From Opisthorchis felineus (taxonomy: Eukaryota; Platyhelminthes; Trematoda; Opisthorchiida; Opisthorchiidae): a DNA stretch of 64,000 nucleotides. Below, one piece after another: positions 14,501 to 29,500 of this stretch. How positions within the stretch are numbered: the stretch's first letter is position 1; each line of letters starts with the position of its first letter. The notes beneath the pieces are model-generated. The model made no database searches. It was given only the letters and a program-made list of their open reading frames with translations, and had not been told where the DNA came from. A program made the position numbers and the translations under genes. The stretch is taken from contig SJOL01005865.1 in the NCBI GenBank assembly GCA_004794785.1, positions 675,901-739,900 on the forward strand, read 5' to 3'.

Positions 14501-17500
14501 GTTGATCAGCAGCACTTTGTGACAGCATGGATGTGTTCAAATCATCACCGACAACAAGTTCATCATCGCCAGGTGGATCGATGGTTAGGATCAGTTTTCG
14601 GAAGTCCAAGTAATCATGCACTAGAGAGCGCATTTCGCCTTCGTACGCTTCCTCACCCCGTGAATCTTCCGCTGCGTCCAGGACCGGGGGCCAGTCTGGT
14701 GGGATGGCTTTAGCATCGCAATCGCTTTGCTGTTCGGCGTACTGCATCGATGTCACCTGCATAAGTTTGCGCAGTTCAACTCCAGCAGCCTGCAGACACG
14801 GTCCCGGTTGGAAACGTACGCCAGCACGGCGGGTAAGTGGACGCTCCCAAAGTTTGGCAGAATCGGTTGGAGAGTATCGTTGGATCTTTCTGCAAAGGTC
14901 GAAAAAATTTGCATGAGGAAAAAAGCAAGCAGGACAGTATGGTATAAATGTGAACAAACCAGGTTGCAGAAAATAAAAAGCGTCGGGCCAACTGAGAACT
15001 ACTACCATGTACGTTCACGCTTCGCACAGCCACACGGAGGATAGCATAACAAGGTAGCCCACCGTTGTTGTGAACGACTTTTTAGATAAAACATCAGTAT
15101 TCATGCCGCGCGATCGAAAAGCAAGACAAGGTGATTGCTGATGGCTCACAAATGATTTAAACAGCTTCACAATTGGGATACAAGGCCGAATTAACCTGCT
15201 TTCAATGTCTTGCACGAAGTTTTGAAAACGGCTAACAGTAGCCGAACTAACAATAAGGCGTCCGTTTTGTGGAAGGAACTGTGATGAACCAGGTGAGCGA
15301 GCTTTCAAACATACTTGGGACAAGTTGGGCACAACTTGGAAACGTTAGTGACCAATAACGTTGATATAGAAATCGGTTGAACGTGCTATGCTGGATTGGA
15401 TTCCAGTGGAAAGTCGTGCTTGCTCCATTTGGTTAATCAGATCAATTAAGCTGAAATCTACCCGACATAATAAACGGTGCCTGTTTGTGGTGCCAGCATA
15501 TGCCTCAACGGACTGCAGTTCTGACATGGTCAACTTTGCGGGTTATATGGATGTCCAGGTCAGTCATCTGAGCTATCTGGAATGACATCTAGGCCGGCGA
15601 TTCGGAGTCGATGCTCGCTGTTCAGGAAAGCGGAGAACGACTCCTCCAGTTTTGAACTGACCATCCAACGTTTCCGGCCAGTTCGAATTCTCGCATTAAC
15701 GCGCGTACCATAGAACTGGGCGTCCACCAGGTGCAAAGTAGCCGTAGACCCAATTGGATCATGCGGTTATCAGCAACCGGTGGAGAGCAACAGTTCAAGA
15801 ATACCGTTCCTTCTGGGGGAATACAGCTTGATTTCGATCACACCACAGTGCACACACGCCTGATTAGTCTCCTGCTTCAGGCCCTCGTAAGTCAACAGAA
15901 AGCATGCCAATCCACCATTTTCGGACCGCCAGATGGGGGGAGGGGGTTGGAACATGTGTGGAGGCTTGTTTTTTAAGAAAGCGAAAGTACTGACTTCCAA
16001 ATATCACTGTCCTGCGGTCAGGCTTTTAAGCCAAAGGCTTCGGTCGTGTACCCTAATTGTTCCCGTGTCTGGGGACCCTGGAAGTGTCCCATCCCACGTA
16101 CAACCAACAACCAGCAATACACTCATGCCACATTGGTCGTCGCATGATGCCACCTTAGTTGCTGGATGCAGCAGGGCGCGCAATCGAAAACAGGATAATG
16201 CTCACGCATCCATTCTTCGACTCCATATTCATTTTCTCTTATCCCCATTAACAACCCTCTCTCAAGGCCCATCCATTTGAACTGACAACCTCGTTCGTCT
16301 TGCACCACCTTTGGTCGCAAAATATGCGTGTCAATCGGTGCCGACAGCATCTCAAAATCAACCTTTAATGACCGACGCCGTCTAGCTGGTTGCTTTCCTT
16401 CTTCGCACTCTGAAGCAAGCAGTACAACAAGTTGCTCTCGCTCTCATACTGGACTGGCGTGACATTGATGAGTGCTGTGTATCACAAACGAAAATTCAAG
16501 ATGCAAGCACAGTAGCTGAGTTAAATGCCCCATCACTCCCAACTCGCTTCCGGATGCGCATCTCTGGCAATCCACTGGCCGCTGAAGTAGGATGTGCAGG
16601 GGTTGACACCGGGCAGAAGGATCCTTGCTCGATTGGATACCCGTTAACTGTCATTTCTGTGCGGTTCGCCTGGCAAAGTCCGTGAGTCACACAAGCGGAA
16701 AGTTGATCGTTATGTTTGCCGTGTCTACTTATGCGCCAACCGACTAAGTTCTGGCATCATCAAACACAAGCCTAACACGCGTTGAATGCCCTATTACGGT
16801 GGGATAAATGCTCAGATGTCTGAATGTACAAGTGGACAGAATTAGCTCATCCGAGTTCATGGGACGATCGAGCTATAAGTTGGCCGCAGACTTTTTGTAG
16901 TACTAACTTCCGGAACTAATCGAGGTCGTCTGGGCACATGGTGTTCTCCAAAAGCGTATCAGCTATGGACCCAAACTGTTGTCGATGATGCGGATCAATA
17001 ACTGACTGCCCCCAGTTTTGGAACAAGCTTGTGGATTCCGATCACGCACTCGTCCGGAGTCACTTCTCTCTTCATTTCCCAGGGCCGCGTAAGGTGCGGA
17101 CAAATCGCTTGACAACTGAGAGCTTGGCAGACTCGCATGTTAGACCAGTTTACCAGAAACGTCTTCTGAAGTCGCTTCCAATTGCTCCACCATCAGACGC
17201 GAATTCATACTACGACGGAATCTCCACCTCTTTGCACAGTGCTGGGAGTTTTGCCTACGGCGCGGCGAAATCAGGTCGAACAGTGGACTGCTCAAGTCTC
17301 GGAGAAATATCCCCACCGGTCCCGAATATAACTTGGTTCGACGAATTACCAGACATCAAGTGAAAGTGAGCGTGCGCACGGAAAGCCAAGAAAATGGAAG
17401 GGGTCCAGGAAGCCCGGAATGCCCGAAGGTGATCTCCGTTGATAGGTGCTGTCGGGCCCCGGAGACAGTCTGTGAGCGAAACGATCAAGATTTAAAGTGG

Positions 17501-20500
17501 CGCGACGATCTTCATTTATAAGGGATGTCTAGACCGCTGGGCTGAGCACTTTGAGGAACAATTCTTTTAACCACCTGGTGCCACTCAGTTGGATTCAGCA
17601 ACTGAAGCAAATCCCTGAACGGTGAACCTGGAACCCCTTGCTGCTTCGGAGGTTTATGACTGCATATGTTCTCATAAGCACCACCGAGCTCCTGGACCGG
17701 ATGATCCCCCCAGTATGGTCTCTCCCGCATTGTTTGAGGATGGGGCTGAAGTCATCAACCAGCACTTGTCTGGTCTATTGACATCCATACGGGAAAAACA
17801 GGCTATCCCAGACAACCGGGACAATCGGTAGTAATGCTCATTTTTCATAAAGGGCCCGTAGTGTGGTAATCACAGGAGGATCAGCTTGGCCGTAGTCGTA
17901 ATGATACTGTTGGCGTCACTTGTCCTTCGTCACCGTGAGATAGCCCATGAAGAACTGACTCGAGAGCAGCAAGCAGGATTCTATTCTGGTAGGGTTTGCG
18001 ATGGCCAAATCTTCACACACCGTCGAGTGCTAGAACAACCCACAATTTTAGTATCTTTAGATTTCCAAGGCCCCCTTCTATTCAGTCGACCGGTCTGACA
18101 CACTTACTTAGCAGGGGATGCCTAGGGAGTTTGTAAATATAATACGTTCTGTGTTCTCAGACTTCAGGGGGTATGAGAGTATGCGGAGAGCTCCGCAAAG
18201 GCCTTCGTATACAAAGTGGTGTCCGACGAGGATGCCCACTCTCTCCATTTCTATCCAATTTTGTGATCGACGAGATGATGAGACCAAAGCTAGGTCTACA
18301 AAACCCTGTTTAAATAGCTGCTGACACCCTGTCGGTCTGGAATATCCATACGAAATGGTTTTCATCTTCGAATAGAAGAACGCGCAGGTGTTTTCGAATA
18401 AACTAACCAGTCATCTCGTCCTCTGTCATGCACTTAGCGCCCAAAAAGTGTAACATCATGGTTCTGGACATGCAGTTGCATAACACCGCGCTTACAATCC
18501 AAGGATTGGCAGTCGAAGTTGTGGTGCGTCACCAATGACTCCAATGATGGATAGACTAAAACGTTTGTGTAATAACTTACGCATCAGTGATGCTGTAAAC
18601 TTCTTTCAGGTATTGCTTCAAGGTTAGCAGTAAAACACATGCACGACTTGTTCGGATAGCGTCACGCATAATTGGAAGAGCTGTCTCCCTTGAGGACTCC
18701 AGTCGACTCAGTAAAGCTTGTGCGTCTTCTTCTTCCTCTTCCAGTGGACCAAGATCCATATGCGGAACGGCTAAAAAGGCGAATGGATAAAAATGAAGTC
18801 AACGTATCGGTTGAATTTTGAGGTAAGAATAACTAACAATGATAGTAAGTAGATTAGGTTCATAAGTCAATGAACTTGATTTAGAGTGTTTTAACCCAAG
18901 CAACCAAAGACAGGTGGTACCCAAAGTTTCACGTAAACATTTTCAACTCAAATGAATGAGCTCTCGTACGTAGGCTGCGAGTAGACTACGTCAAACGAAG
19001 GCATATTAATAAATTCAGAAGATCCTTTTCTATGCCATGGGCAGGACATCTTTCCCTAGTCAGCCTTAAGAAGCTACTGGAATACCGGGTCAGAAAACTA
19101 GTTGCTGTTAGCAGGATGGGATGGCAACATTCATCACCTGTTCGTGAAGTCATGACATGTTAACAAAACCGAATTTAGTATCAAATAAGAACATGGGTTT
19201 GGTGTGGGAAATAAACGATAAACCATCACAATGATTGTACTGCGAATAGCAGCTTCAAATTGTTGAGCTAGATGTCCGTGAGAGCACAAAAAATTGGAAT
19301 GTTCGCTTATACATAGACCGAGATATTTTTTTATTCCGCCCAAGTATCTGCATCCATAGACATTCGAAATGATGGATATTTGCTTTGGGTATAAGAAAAT
19401 CAAGAGCATCCCTTGGCAAGGTTGAGATACGCGTAGTTTCTTCGGTATGAAGCTCAGAGCGCGGAACACGCTTACTGAGAGAAACTTTGCTTGAAAACGA
19501 ATACCAACTGAAACCTACAGTGCGATACTGGAAAACGAATCAAACTATCTAATTTCCACCGTCCCAATAAAATAAGTATAACTCTATTCGTCATTTTACA
19601 CTGCACCAAATGTCAATTACGCACAGCATTCGAACGAACGTATCTCTTTGCCTGCATGGTATTTGTTCTGACTTCATCTCTTACGACTAATAACATATCT
19701 CAATCCGATTGTGTTTTTGGGAAGGTACATTGGAAAGACATGGATGAATCGACACACGGTAGATAGTTTCAAATTCACAAGATCGGGGCCGACAACTTGA
19801 ACCGTGTTGAGAAAACAGGTCTACTTAGGCTTCCATTCACAGACGGCAGCACAACGAACAAGAAGACCAAAGACAACTTCGGAAAAAGCTAAGTGCAGCA
19901 TTCGTGTGAGAAATGATACAAGTTTTATTCAGCTTCTATTTTCATATGCGAATGCGGGGTGCGAACCCGGCCTCACATGAAAGTGGAAGCTGTGCGGGCA
20001 AATGCAACCGAAAGAGAAATCAGTTCCGCTTACAGTATAACCATGGCAACAGGAAAACAAGGATAACTCTCAAACTATCTTTGGTAGTTGACTGGGACAA
20101 ATAACTCACATTCACGACCAACCAGCGCAGCTGAACGGAGTTCACTCATGCTGCTCCCACCACAATAATAGGGTGGATTGCTGGCGATGAGGCTGTTCAA
20201 CTTATTTATCGTGGCTTGCAGTTGTTCAGCGTGCTGCTCAGCGGCAAGGTGATCTGATCTGTTCAGAGCCTCCGCGGAGGCTGCTTGAAGGGCTTGTACC
20301 TCCGTGCGCAGCTGCAGCTCGGCTTGGGCGCGGTTTCGCATCTCAGCTTCCGCTTGGGCCGCCAACGCTGCTTCTAATGCTGCCTTTAGTTCCGGAAACA
20401 AGGTCTCTCGTACACTTTGTAGAACGCCGGAACCTGACATACTAACCATTAGATCAATGTGATGAATCACAAACAACGGCTCCTCTTGACATTGATAAGA

Positions 20501-23500
20501 GAAGTGGGCCAGATTGTCAGCCACGTAAATAAGCTGACTGAGGTGAACGCGTTTGGAGTTGGCCTGCAAATACAGCAATGGAAGTAAGAAGAATACGAAA
20601 CTTGGTTCCCTTCATAAGTAGATCATAGGCTCAGCCCAGCGATACACAGGGCAAGTAGTAAATGGCACAGTCATCTAGTGGATTATATTTGCGAGCATCA
20701 AGACATCTTGATAAGCAAGGGGCAATTCAATTGCAGTCCACCCAAAAACAAACGCCCATGCTTTTGTGAAATGCGAGCTATAACTGGATTTTTCAGTGGG
20801 TACCGCAAAATCGACAGACCATCCTTTCGAACCAAACTCGTATTGCTTATATTTCTAGTTTTCCAGGAAAACTTTATCTGGAAGGGTGACTGCTGTTCGT
20901 TAAAACGGAAATTTACATCACTGGACCGATCGAGCCTAAAGGGCAACGGAAGTAGATAAACCAGTAGGTAAAACAAACAGTAGAAACGATAGGAAAACAG
21001 GACTTCAAGACCACTGGATAGGATGATAGAAACAGATGAACGGAAGATGGACAAGAAGCTACAGTAACCTGCGGAACAATAGATGTAAGTCTTCCGACAT
21101 ACTGCCTGATTCAGACAAGGGACAAAGCGATAAAGTACGAGTCCTGGAGCTTAGTGAACATGCGTGCCTTCGGTGAAGTTTCCCCGGGCTGGAAAACTTG
21201 GGGATAAACAACTGAAATCGGAAGACGATACATGAACAGGAACAGAAATACCAAAACGGCACGGCCTCGTGTGGCGGAGAATTTGATTTGAGACGCTGAT
21301 CTCTCTAGCTTTGTGGGTGTTTTCAGAACTGTCGAAGTCCATTGACATGTACCCCTTTTGAACGTCCATGAGCAGATGCAGCAAGGTGCACTGGAATACT
21401 GCTACCTTAAGTGAACCGGTTACGTCATCCAGCTCGGTATGGTGTTTGCACATCCCAGACGCCTGAATAAGTCAATATAAGTCCGTTTCGCACGAAACAG
21501 AGAAATGAGACAATTGCCAAAAGATGACAACAAATACCAGATCTATCTGTGCTCAATCTTTAACGTTTTTGTAATCCAGTGGCCTCTATATAAAGGTGGT
21601 CAGACTTTGGGACCCACCGTCGCCGAGTAGTAGACTTGCTGAGGGGGATAACTGTATGCCAGAGACGTGACGGCTTACTAAAGAAGTTGCTTCGCAACTT
21701 CAAGTGCTTGGCGTGTCCGTATGCCCAGATACTACACAATCAGTCAATAGAGCGGCATCCAATGAAGCAGGAGCAGGAGCGACACCCACTCACGTCTGAG
21801 GTCGCTGAAAACCCAGGACACTAACAGGCCGACATTATTGGTTTTTCTATAAAGAGATCAGCGCCATAATCCACTCTTGTGTTTGGCCCATTGTCCGCTA
21901 GAGCTCCCACTTTGTGAATTTCACCTTGCGCACTTCCGATAGATAAAACATCCAGTCGTAAAGGGTAGGTCATATGGCGTAGGATTTTACGAAAGTTCCT
22001 GATTGTACTGGGATTATCGGCTTCAAATCAGATCTAATGACGGAAAAGTGCAACATAAGTAACCGAAAGTGAACAAGCGCAAGACAGCTAGGGACATAAG
22101 GACCAAAACGAGAAAGCATTGAAACGCGTGTATATTAGCATCAACCTACCTGTGAGTCATCAAACATTGAAATCAGACCGCTCAAAAGAGACCGTCGTTG
22201 TCCTCGATTCCCTCGCAGCATCGAATACAGATTTGAGTTCAGTGCAGTGGGTATGTCACTCAGCGGATCACGAGTCCCTCGGATGCATTCGAACGAGCCT
22301 TCCGCATAGTCAGCAACTCCAGGCAGTTGTTCATTCAAATCACTGAGAACCTTAGAGCTCTTAGCGGTCTCCTCGAGACATCCGGAGTTCACGTCACAAT
22401 TATCTCCATCAATGTTGCTGGGCGCTGTCGAACCCTTGTGGCGCGCACTGCGTCGAGCTGATTGGTGTGAAACATGCTTCGTTGCGCTTCCAGATGTGTT
22501 TTGGTTATCAGGTGATAATACCTGAGATGAACAGGATGCAGGCGCCAGTTTTGCCTTCTGCGCGATAAGGTGTATTAGTTCCGGATAAAGCACAAACTGC
22601 AACCGATAGGAGAAGCTAACTCCCTGAATTGCCCGCATCTGAAGAAGGACGGAACATTGGCATAACGGGATGGGAGGAGTCCACACGCAATAAAAGTTGA
22701 AAGAAAATATCAGGGGTATTCAGTCCACAGCACCCTGAAGGTACCCATCAAGATTTGTGTACGGCTAGTCGGTCAAAAACCAACCAACCGGCGTGCATCA
22801 TACTATGAATTCACAGAGGTTTGTACTGTCATTGTTGACCTGATATGCATATAAGCAAATGGAAACAATTTCGGAAAGCAATAGAAAATCCACCTACTCG
22901 TAGAACAAGTGGCGAACGAGAAAAACGAGAGTAAAGTAACAACAGTAAGGAGAGAAACAGTTGGTGCAATCGACTTACACTAAGAAAGCCGGGAAACTTG
23001 TGATCGATCTCTTGCAACTGGGCGTCCGCCTTGACCCGTACATTTTGGTCCAAGTCAGTTTGCACTGCGATGAGATACGGAACTGTCTGCACAGGATGGA
23101 TCAAACCCTGTCGGAGGATGGTGCTCACAACAGACAACGCGGTGAGACGGACAGCAGGAACTGGAGAAAAGAAGGTTTCCAGAGTATCTCTCAAATAGGT
23201 CTGAGCAACAACGCTGCCCATTCCTGAAGCAACATCACCCATTTCTTTCAAAGATTCATGCTGATGTCTCGCTTTCCCTGTGGGATGAATATGACAGGAA
23301 GCAAAAAGATTATGGATAAGCGCCCAACATGAGCAGTTAATAAACTTCACCATTTAGTTTTAAGTAACTATCAAGTCACATACAGCACAAAGCTAACTAA
23401 TAAGTCCTCTTCCAAAAACATCTTCGGCTACTTCACGGACCACGCTACTTTAAGCAGCTAAAAGAGAGCACTGTGGACGATCACTACCCATTGCACATTA

Positions 23501-26500
23501 CTCCTCCTTTGGAATGGAAATGCTAAGGCCATATCTCTATCCTCTTCGTTAAAATCAAAACTATTTAGCATCAGGTTGATTCCGAATTGGCCGAACAATC
23601 GCAGCCGTGACATTTTGAAACTTTCGAATGCATACCCTGAGAATGTGTGTTCCGGAGTAGCGAACACAGCATTCCCATCATACTCGGGCAGCAGTTTCAC
23701 TAGAATAACCAGTCTTTAGAGGACGATTTGAAACAAACGGTGCAAAGAACTTTGTCTCCTAAAAATTTTATATATGAAACCGTCGTCAATTCGTGATTCA
23801 AACGCGCTGGTTCTATAGCAACGCTGTAATCTCATCCACTGAGCAACCTGGGGCCGTCGATATTTTAGATAAAGTAGCAGTTTTACCCATATCATTTCTG
23901 AGAGCCTGGTGATCTGTGTACTCCGGGGAGTCTCACAGTTGTAAGATTATTGGTTCAAATCAGCGACAGCCGTTCATTAGGCATGACGGAAGAGTTTGTC
24001 GTGGGCCTATAGGACGGTCTATGTATCTCTAGTATCCGTAGGAAAGCGGCATCTCTGATTGGACGCTTGCACGCAGCAGCAACCGCACGTTTGGGTACCA
24101 AACCAATAGGCTATTCAAATTTAGCATGGTTGCGGGTTCAAAACATATGATAAGTCACAGCGATGGACCCAATAGGTCGGGCACAGGAGTTCAAACTCTG
24201 GATCCAACTACCACCAAGGATGTCACCTTCGCATTTCCCCACCTGCTGTGGACGTCACACTCAGATGAGCGAGGTCATGGGACATACCATGAAACAGGTT
24301 AGTAGGCGCTTGGGACTACCCATCTTCAGGGGATAATTGCATCGAAGGGATAAATATACACGGCACCATCACTGTTCATAAGGCACATAACCATACCAGT
24401 AGAACACTCCTCCGAGATTTTTTCGAGGTAACGAATTTTTCTCACACATTCTGAGTTTGCAAATGGCCGTAATTTTGAACAGGAAACGCCGCAACAATAG
24501 TCAACTGCCGCTGGGCAGTTATCGGTTGAGTACCAAGCCAAAACCGCTGGCACCAATAGCACTGATCGCGTAACTCATGATACTAGCAGTCTATTCTGAG
24601 TATAAGTTGATCGACGATTTAAAGTAGTAGGAATTACGAAACATACGACACACGGGTAAAATAGGATGAACGGAGTGGGATCAGTGTTAGAAGGGCTTGG
24701 TAATGTTTTGCTTTTGACAAAAAAGCTTCATCAGGCCAATTGAGCAGGTCACCAGGTTGGCCAGGTTTTAAGGCAGACGGAGAACTAATCAGTAAGACGT
24801 CTCCAGATTAGCGCACTAGATCAATGTTGAATGTCAATTAACGGTTCTTGTCGGTTAGTGTTGTCGCCTACATCTCGCGTCGATGGGTTGGGGAAGTTTC
24901 AAATTAGTTCCGACCCGGTTTGTTTCCTAAATCTTCCAGTTCAAGGTGCTTCAATTGATGATTCGCTGTGAGTGTCACTGGTAGATTTTGTTGGTCTTTG
25001 TGGGCTTGTGAGTGTGAAATCAGCAATGAAGATGGTGAGAAGCAATACGATTGTTTTTCTGCTATGTTAGAAAACACCTCTCGCAAACCATTTTACGCTG
25101 GTTTACGCTTCTGCGGACTAGAATACAATAGTAATGAATTGAACGGCAGAATGCGAAAACCATCAAGCACGCCCATAATCATCACTATGTCGAAGTTATC
25201 GATTTCGTCATCCTCATAAAGAGTGCTGAAGACATCCGACAGACAACTAAGTACAAAAAAGTGTGGGAGCGGTGCACATTAATTGCCCCCTCCTAAGAGG
25301 GAATACTGCAATCGGGGAAATATACCGGTGTACCTGCGAGCTGTTTAGTCATTGAGAAGAGTCATGCGCTCGTAGAGAACTGGTGCTTTGAAAGGAGACA
25401 AAAAACTTACATTTGGAATCAGCATCTAACATGCGTTTCTCCTCCTCGAGGAAAAAATTTAACAAGTTCTCCAGTACGATGCACTTGAACTCCAGCTGGT
25501 GATCTGGTGATGTTTTAGTCGAGTCATCAGACGCGATTCGGGGCATGTCGCTGGTCTGTAGCAAACGGTGATAGAAATCACGTAACTTTGTTCCACACAA
25601 CAATTCGTGGTGTCTTGTAGACAGGAACCCGAGACCGGCTAGAGCCTTTTTTCGCAACTCAATGTCTGATTTTACTTGCTCCGTGAAGAACATTAGAAGG
25701 TCAAACACCTGATCACGGACATTAGTCTACAACAAAGAAGACAGCATTTACGCTATGCAAGGAGACGGAAAGCACAGGCGTTTAAGTACCCAAAGGTTAA
25801 CAGTGCGAAATGGGAAACTGAGACAGGAAACGGTGGCACCACATTTAACGAAGACCAAGTTCGTGAAGATCGATGATGATAAATTACGACAGAAGCCTTC
25901 GAGGATATAGTGCAGCTGGACACAGCAGATGCGTCTTGGAGTAAGTTAGCAGTTTCTACAAGCATATCAAACCAAGGAATATGCGTTAACTCAAGTTCAT
26001 ACTTTTAACCCCCCAAATAAGGTTACCGTACTAGTTGGCAACAGGTAAGGTGGACGGAATGGACGTGACAACTAGACAATTCATATCTTCTGGGAAATTG
26101 GGCTTCCCCATTTGAACCAACTTTGTGCAAGGTTACAAGGCCGACTCTGGGTTACACGGGTCAATCGTTTAATTCGTAACCGAAAGTGAACAGAGGCCAC
26201 GCTTGTGGTCTATGAACCAGAATGGATCTCACTGTCGTGGTGTGTACTCTGTCCTTGACAGAAACTGGAATCAAGCCGGCGCCATTAGTCCCAACGGTCG
26301 GCAAAAGTTGCCCTAACCCTCCCAATTGCGGTAGCTATCTCACCTTCATCCAGCCCACGGGACTTACGCAAATGTCCAGGTAAATAAAGTTATACACCAC
26401 GTCGATTGGCTGGTCTGCATGCATGAGGTTTGGGTTCGATCCCATACCAACCAATTTGTCATTTCCAGTGGCCTGTATATCTAGAGGGGATAAGCGGAGG

Positions 26501-29500
26501 AATATCGTCCGCGCACTTAATGCCATCATTGAACGCCCTGGATGCATTTACAGGTTTCGGAGGAAGGCAGAGCAGTTTCAAGAACGGCAATAAAAATATT
26601 TGGAGAGGAAAAGCGAGAGTGAGCAGGTTTTTCTAACTCTACTGGACATGGCGAACTCATACGAAGGCTTGCCGTATGCCCGCACGCGCCCAAAGCATTT
26701 AGCATACACTGCCCTTAATAAACAAATTTAGAGGTGACATCTTCGATTGCTAGATAGTCACAGTTTCTGACGATCGACAGAGTCAAATGTAGCCTATAGA
26801 GATCGTGCTACTGTTCGACTACCTGCCTCAAAGAAAAGATATGCATGATCGGTCAGGCCAAAACCAAGAGTAATTCCCAAGCACGTGTCTCTTTTGATAA
26901 CCAAAACTGCACCGGATGGTGGCAGAGAGCATTTTAGATAATGTGGCCGATACCACGATGGCTTCCACATGGCAGTCTTGCTTCCTTTTTTGAAGCTTGG
27001 AATCACGGTCAAAGCGCATCATTCCAGGGGTATTCTATTTACGCTCCAAACAGTTTGCAGTGAGGTTGTAAGACTTCTCACCAGAGTTCACTTTTGAAAG
27101 CCATCTGGACCAATATCGCACTGGATTGCCGTTGCCCATGAGGAGCTGGTGTCAAAATTCCATTCAGGTGCGTTAGATTCTCCTAGAGCTTTTTCTGATA
27201 AATTTAACTTGGACCGTATTTTCAAGTTTTCAACTACCGTTCAAGATAATTCTGTGAACAAATTAATATCCTATCTACGCAAATCAATTTCTCGAAGAAC
27301 ATCTTTTGTTGGTTAGTTGATCGAATCCGCTGAAACATGGCACCGCTGTTTCCCGTATTGAAAACCTACTCCATGTATTGGGCTTTCACAATCCACCAGA
27401 GCTGTCATTCTTGAGACTCTTGAGCGAGGGCGTTTGAAAGAGTTGCGTACACGGTCGTGTTCACTAGTTGCTGGTATGGTTTACCTGGCATCAATAAGAC
27501 CTGCTGATCCGGAAGTCATTAGGGCCGGATGACTAAGACAGATAGTCTGGAAGGAAAAAAAACAGCTTAACCCACTCTTCCATTAATGTCCCAACCAATC
27601 TTCGTCGGTAGTTGAACCTTTGACTGAACAACCTGACTGAAGGTAACTGGAGAATTCATGGTATTGTTCCGGAACCGTGATCGTGGTCTTTGAAAAAAAA
27701 ATCTAATACAAAAGACAGTGGGCAGTACGATTTATTTGAAGGATTATGCTCGGAGCCAATAACTCAACAGTCCGGTCAGCGTGGCCATGCTCCCAAGGAT
27801 ATTCACACGCTGACCGCGCGGAGCGACAACCTTATTGCTTACACACTCCTATCGCGGGACTACGACTATATCACCACAAATGCGGGCGCTCGCTATTTTT
27901 TATCTGACCTTAATGAAGTTCAGAGTTACTCGGCTCTGGATGTGTCGACGTTACGATACCCTGCACCACACACTTCAGTCCCCCTTAGTTATTAACCATT
28001 AGGTCCGTAAATGCCATACGTCCAAACACACACGCATCACCTTGTGTCAAAACATAAGCTGGATGAAACATTAAAATATGTGCCCTTTAAAGTTAGCAGA
28101 TTGTTTCCATTTAGAACCAATAGTTTCCGACTCTTCCTGTCTAGGCTTGGGTGACCTGGCAGTACCCACAAACCACGTGTTTCCTTCAAATCGCACGTAC
28201 ATCAGAGCGCTTCACATTAGTGAAAATGAAGACGGCTGAGGACAATGGGGCATATAAGCCACTGAAGCGAAAACTATGTGCCCGCCACACTTTCCTCGAG
28301 AAATACTGGCAATGTTTCGCACAATGTGGCAGACAATAAAAAATTCAACGTTTGATCGGAAATACCAATGAATTAATCGACAGTAAGGGGAGATGCCGTG
28401 ACTTACATTGGTACTCGACTGAAACATATTAGCATCAAAATGTTTGCACAACAACCCAACCGTGAACAATGCACGCAAAATTGAGGGCCGAATTGTGGGT
28501 GGTATTTTCCGATCTGGATCATCGGCAAGCTCAGCACGGGACCGCTGTAAGGCATTGAAGAGGCGCGTGAAACAATCTCGGGCGAGGGTGTAGTTTTTTG
28601 AGACTCGATTGACTACGGAACCGAGACATGCCACACAAGACTCGAGCACCATCTTCCCATGTCGTAAAGTTAACCGGACCATATCTTCTTCCAGTTGAGC
28701 GATGAAGGTTTCACTTGGATGCTCCATCAAAGGTACTGTAACCTCGAGGATCCTTGCAACGTAGTGCAAGACATGTGGGTCGGACGTCTCGTTGCAGCGA
28801 AGGTAAGTTTGAAGAACCATAGCGTATTCCACCATCAACTCTGGGCGAACCTTGGTGAGCAAATGCAGGGTCGCTAAGCAGGCAACGAGACGCTGGTTGC
28901 TCTGACCAGAGATTTCTATGAAAAGGAGGCACGAAGACAAACAAAAACAAATTGACGCTCCATAGGCCATGTTTATGGATTTGGAACAAGTGCACTTTAG
29001 AAGAACTTAACTGCAGAGAACGTGTTGCCCGAAAAACGCAGGACAATTATCAAAGCGCAAAAAGACCACTCACCCTCAAGTCGCATTATGTACTGAACCA
29101 AGCAATCAACGATTTGTTTGCAGGCTTTTTCAACCGGCTTTACCTTCTCATCCTCTTCTTTTTTGAGTAACTGGAAATCAACGGGGGCATTTGGGTTCAG
29201 ATATGAGTTCAAATATGGGTTGATGTATGTGGCCAGCAGTAAAAAACAAGAGTGGATGGGTTCTGCCACATGTGCAAGTTACTTTTTGCTGAAGAGCTCA
29301 GAACCACGAGAAGTCAGTACCTATAAAATAGCATCATCACCGAACATCTCACTCTTCTGATTACGGGAGTGCTGGTATCAACTGAAATTCGCACAGAACG
29401 GTGCCCACGTCGGTGCCACGAGCTTGTATGCGAAACGTGTTTTCGGGACCTTAGTGAACAGATTGTCAATTTGTTAACAGCCAAATGCGAAAGATCTTCC

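Noticed and set aside
23458..23700. Open frame between NIPBL exons 16 and 17 as an extra exon
   Set aside because: Exons 16 and 17 join in phase and rebuild a conserved tryptophan codon without it.
26395..26455. tRNA gene at the GGTTCGATCCC box
   Set aside because: Only a B-box-like string. The T stem is imperfect and no acceptor or anticodon arms could be folded.
29171..29269. Longer version of exon 14 starting at an upstream CAG
   Set aside because: It would need phase 1 entry, but exon 13 ends in phase 0. The TTTCCAG site at 29171 fits both phase and conservation.
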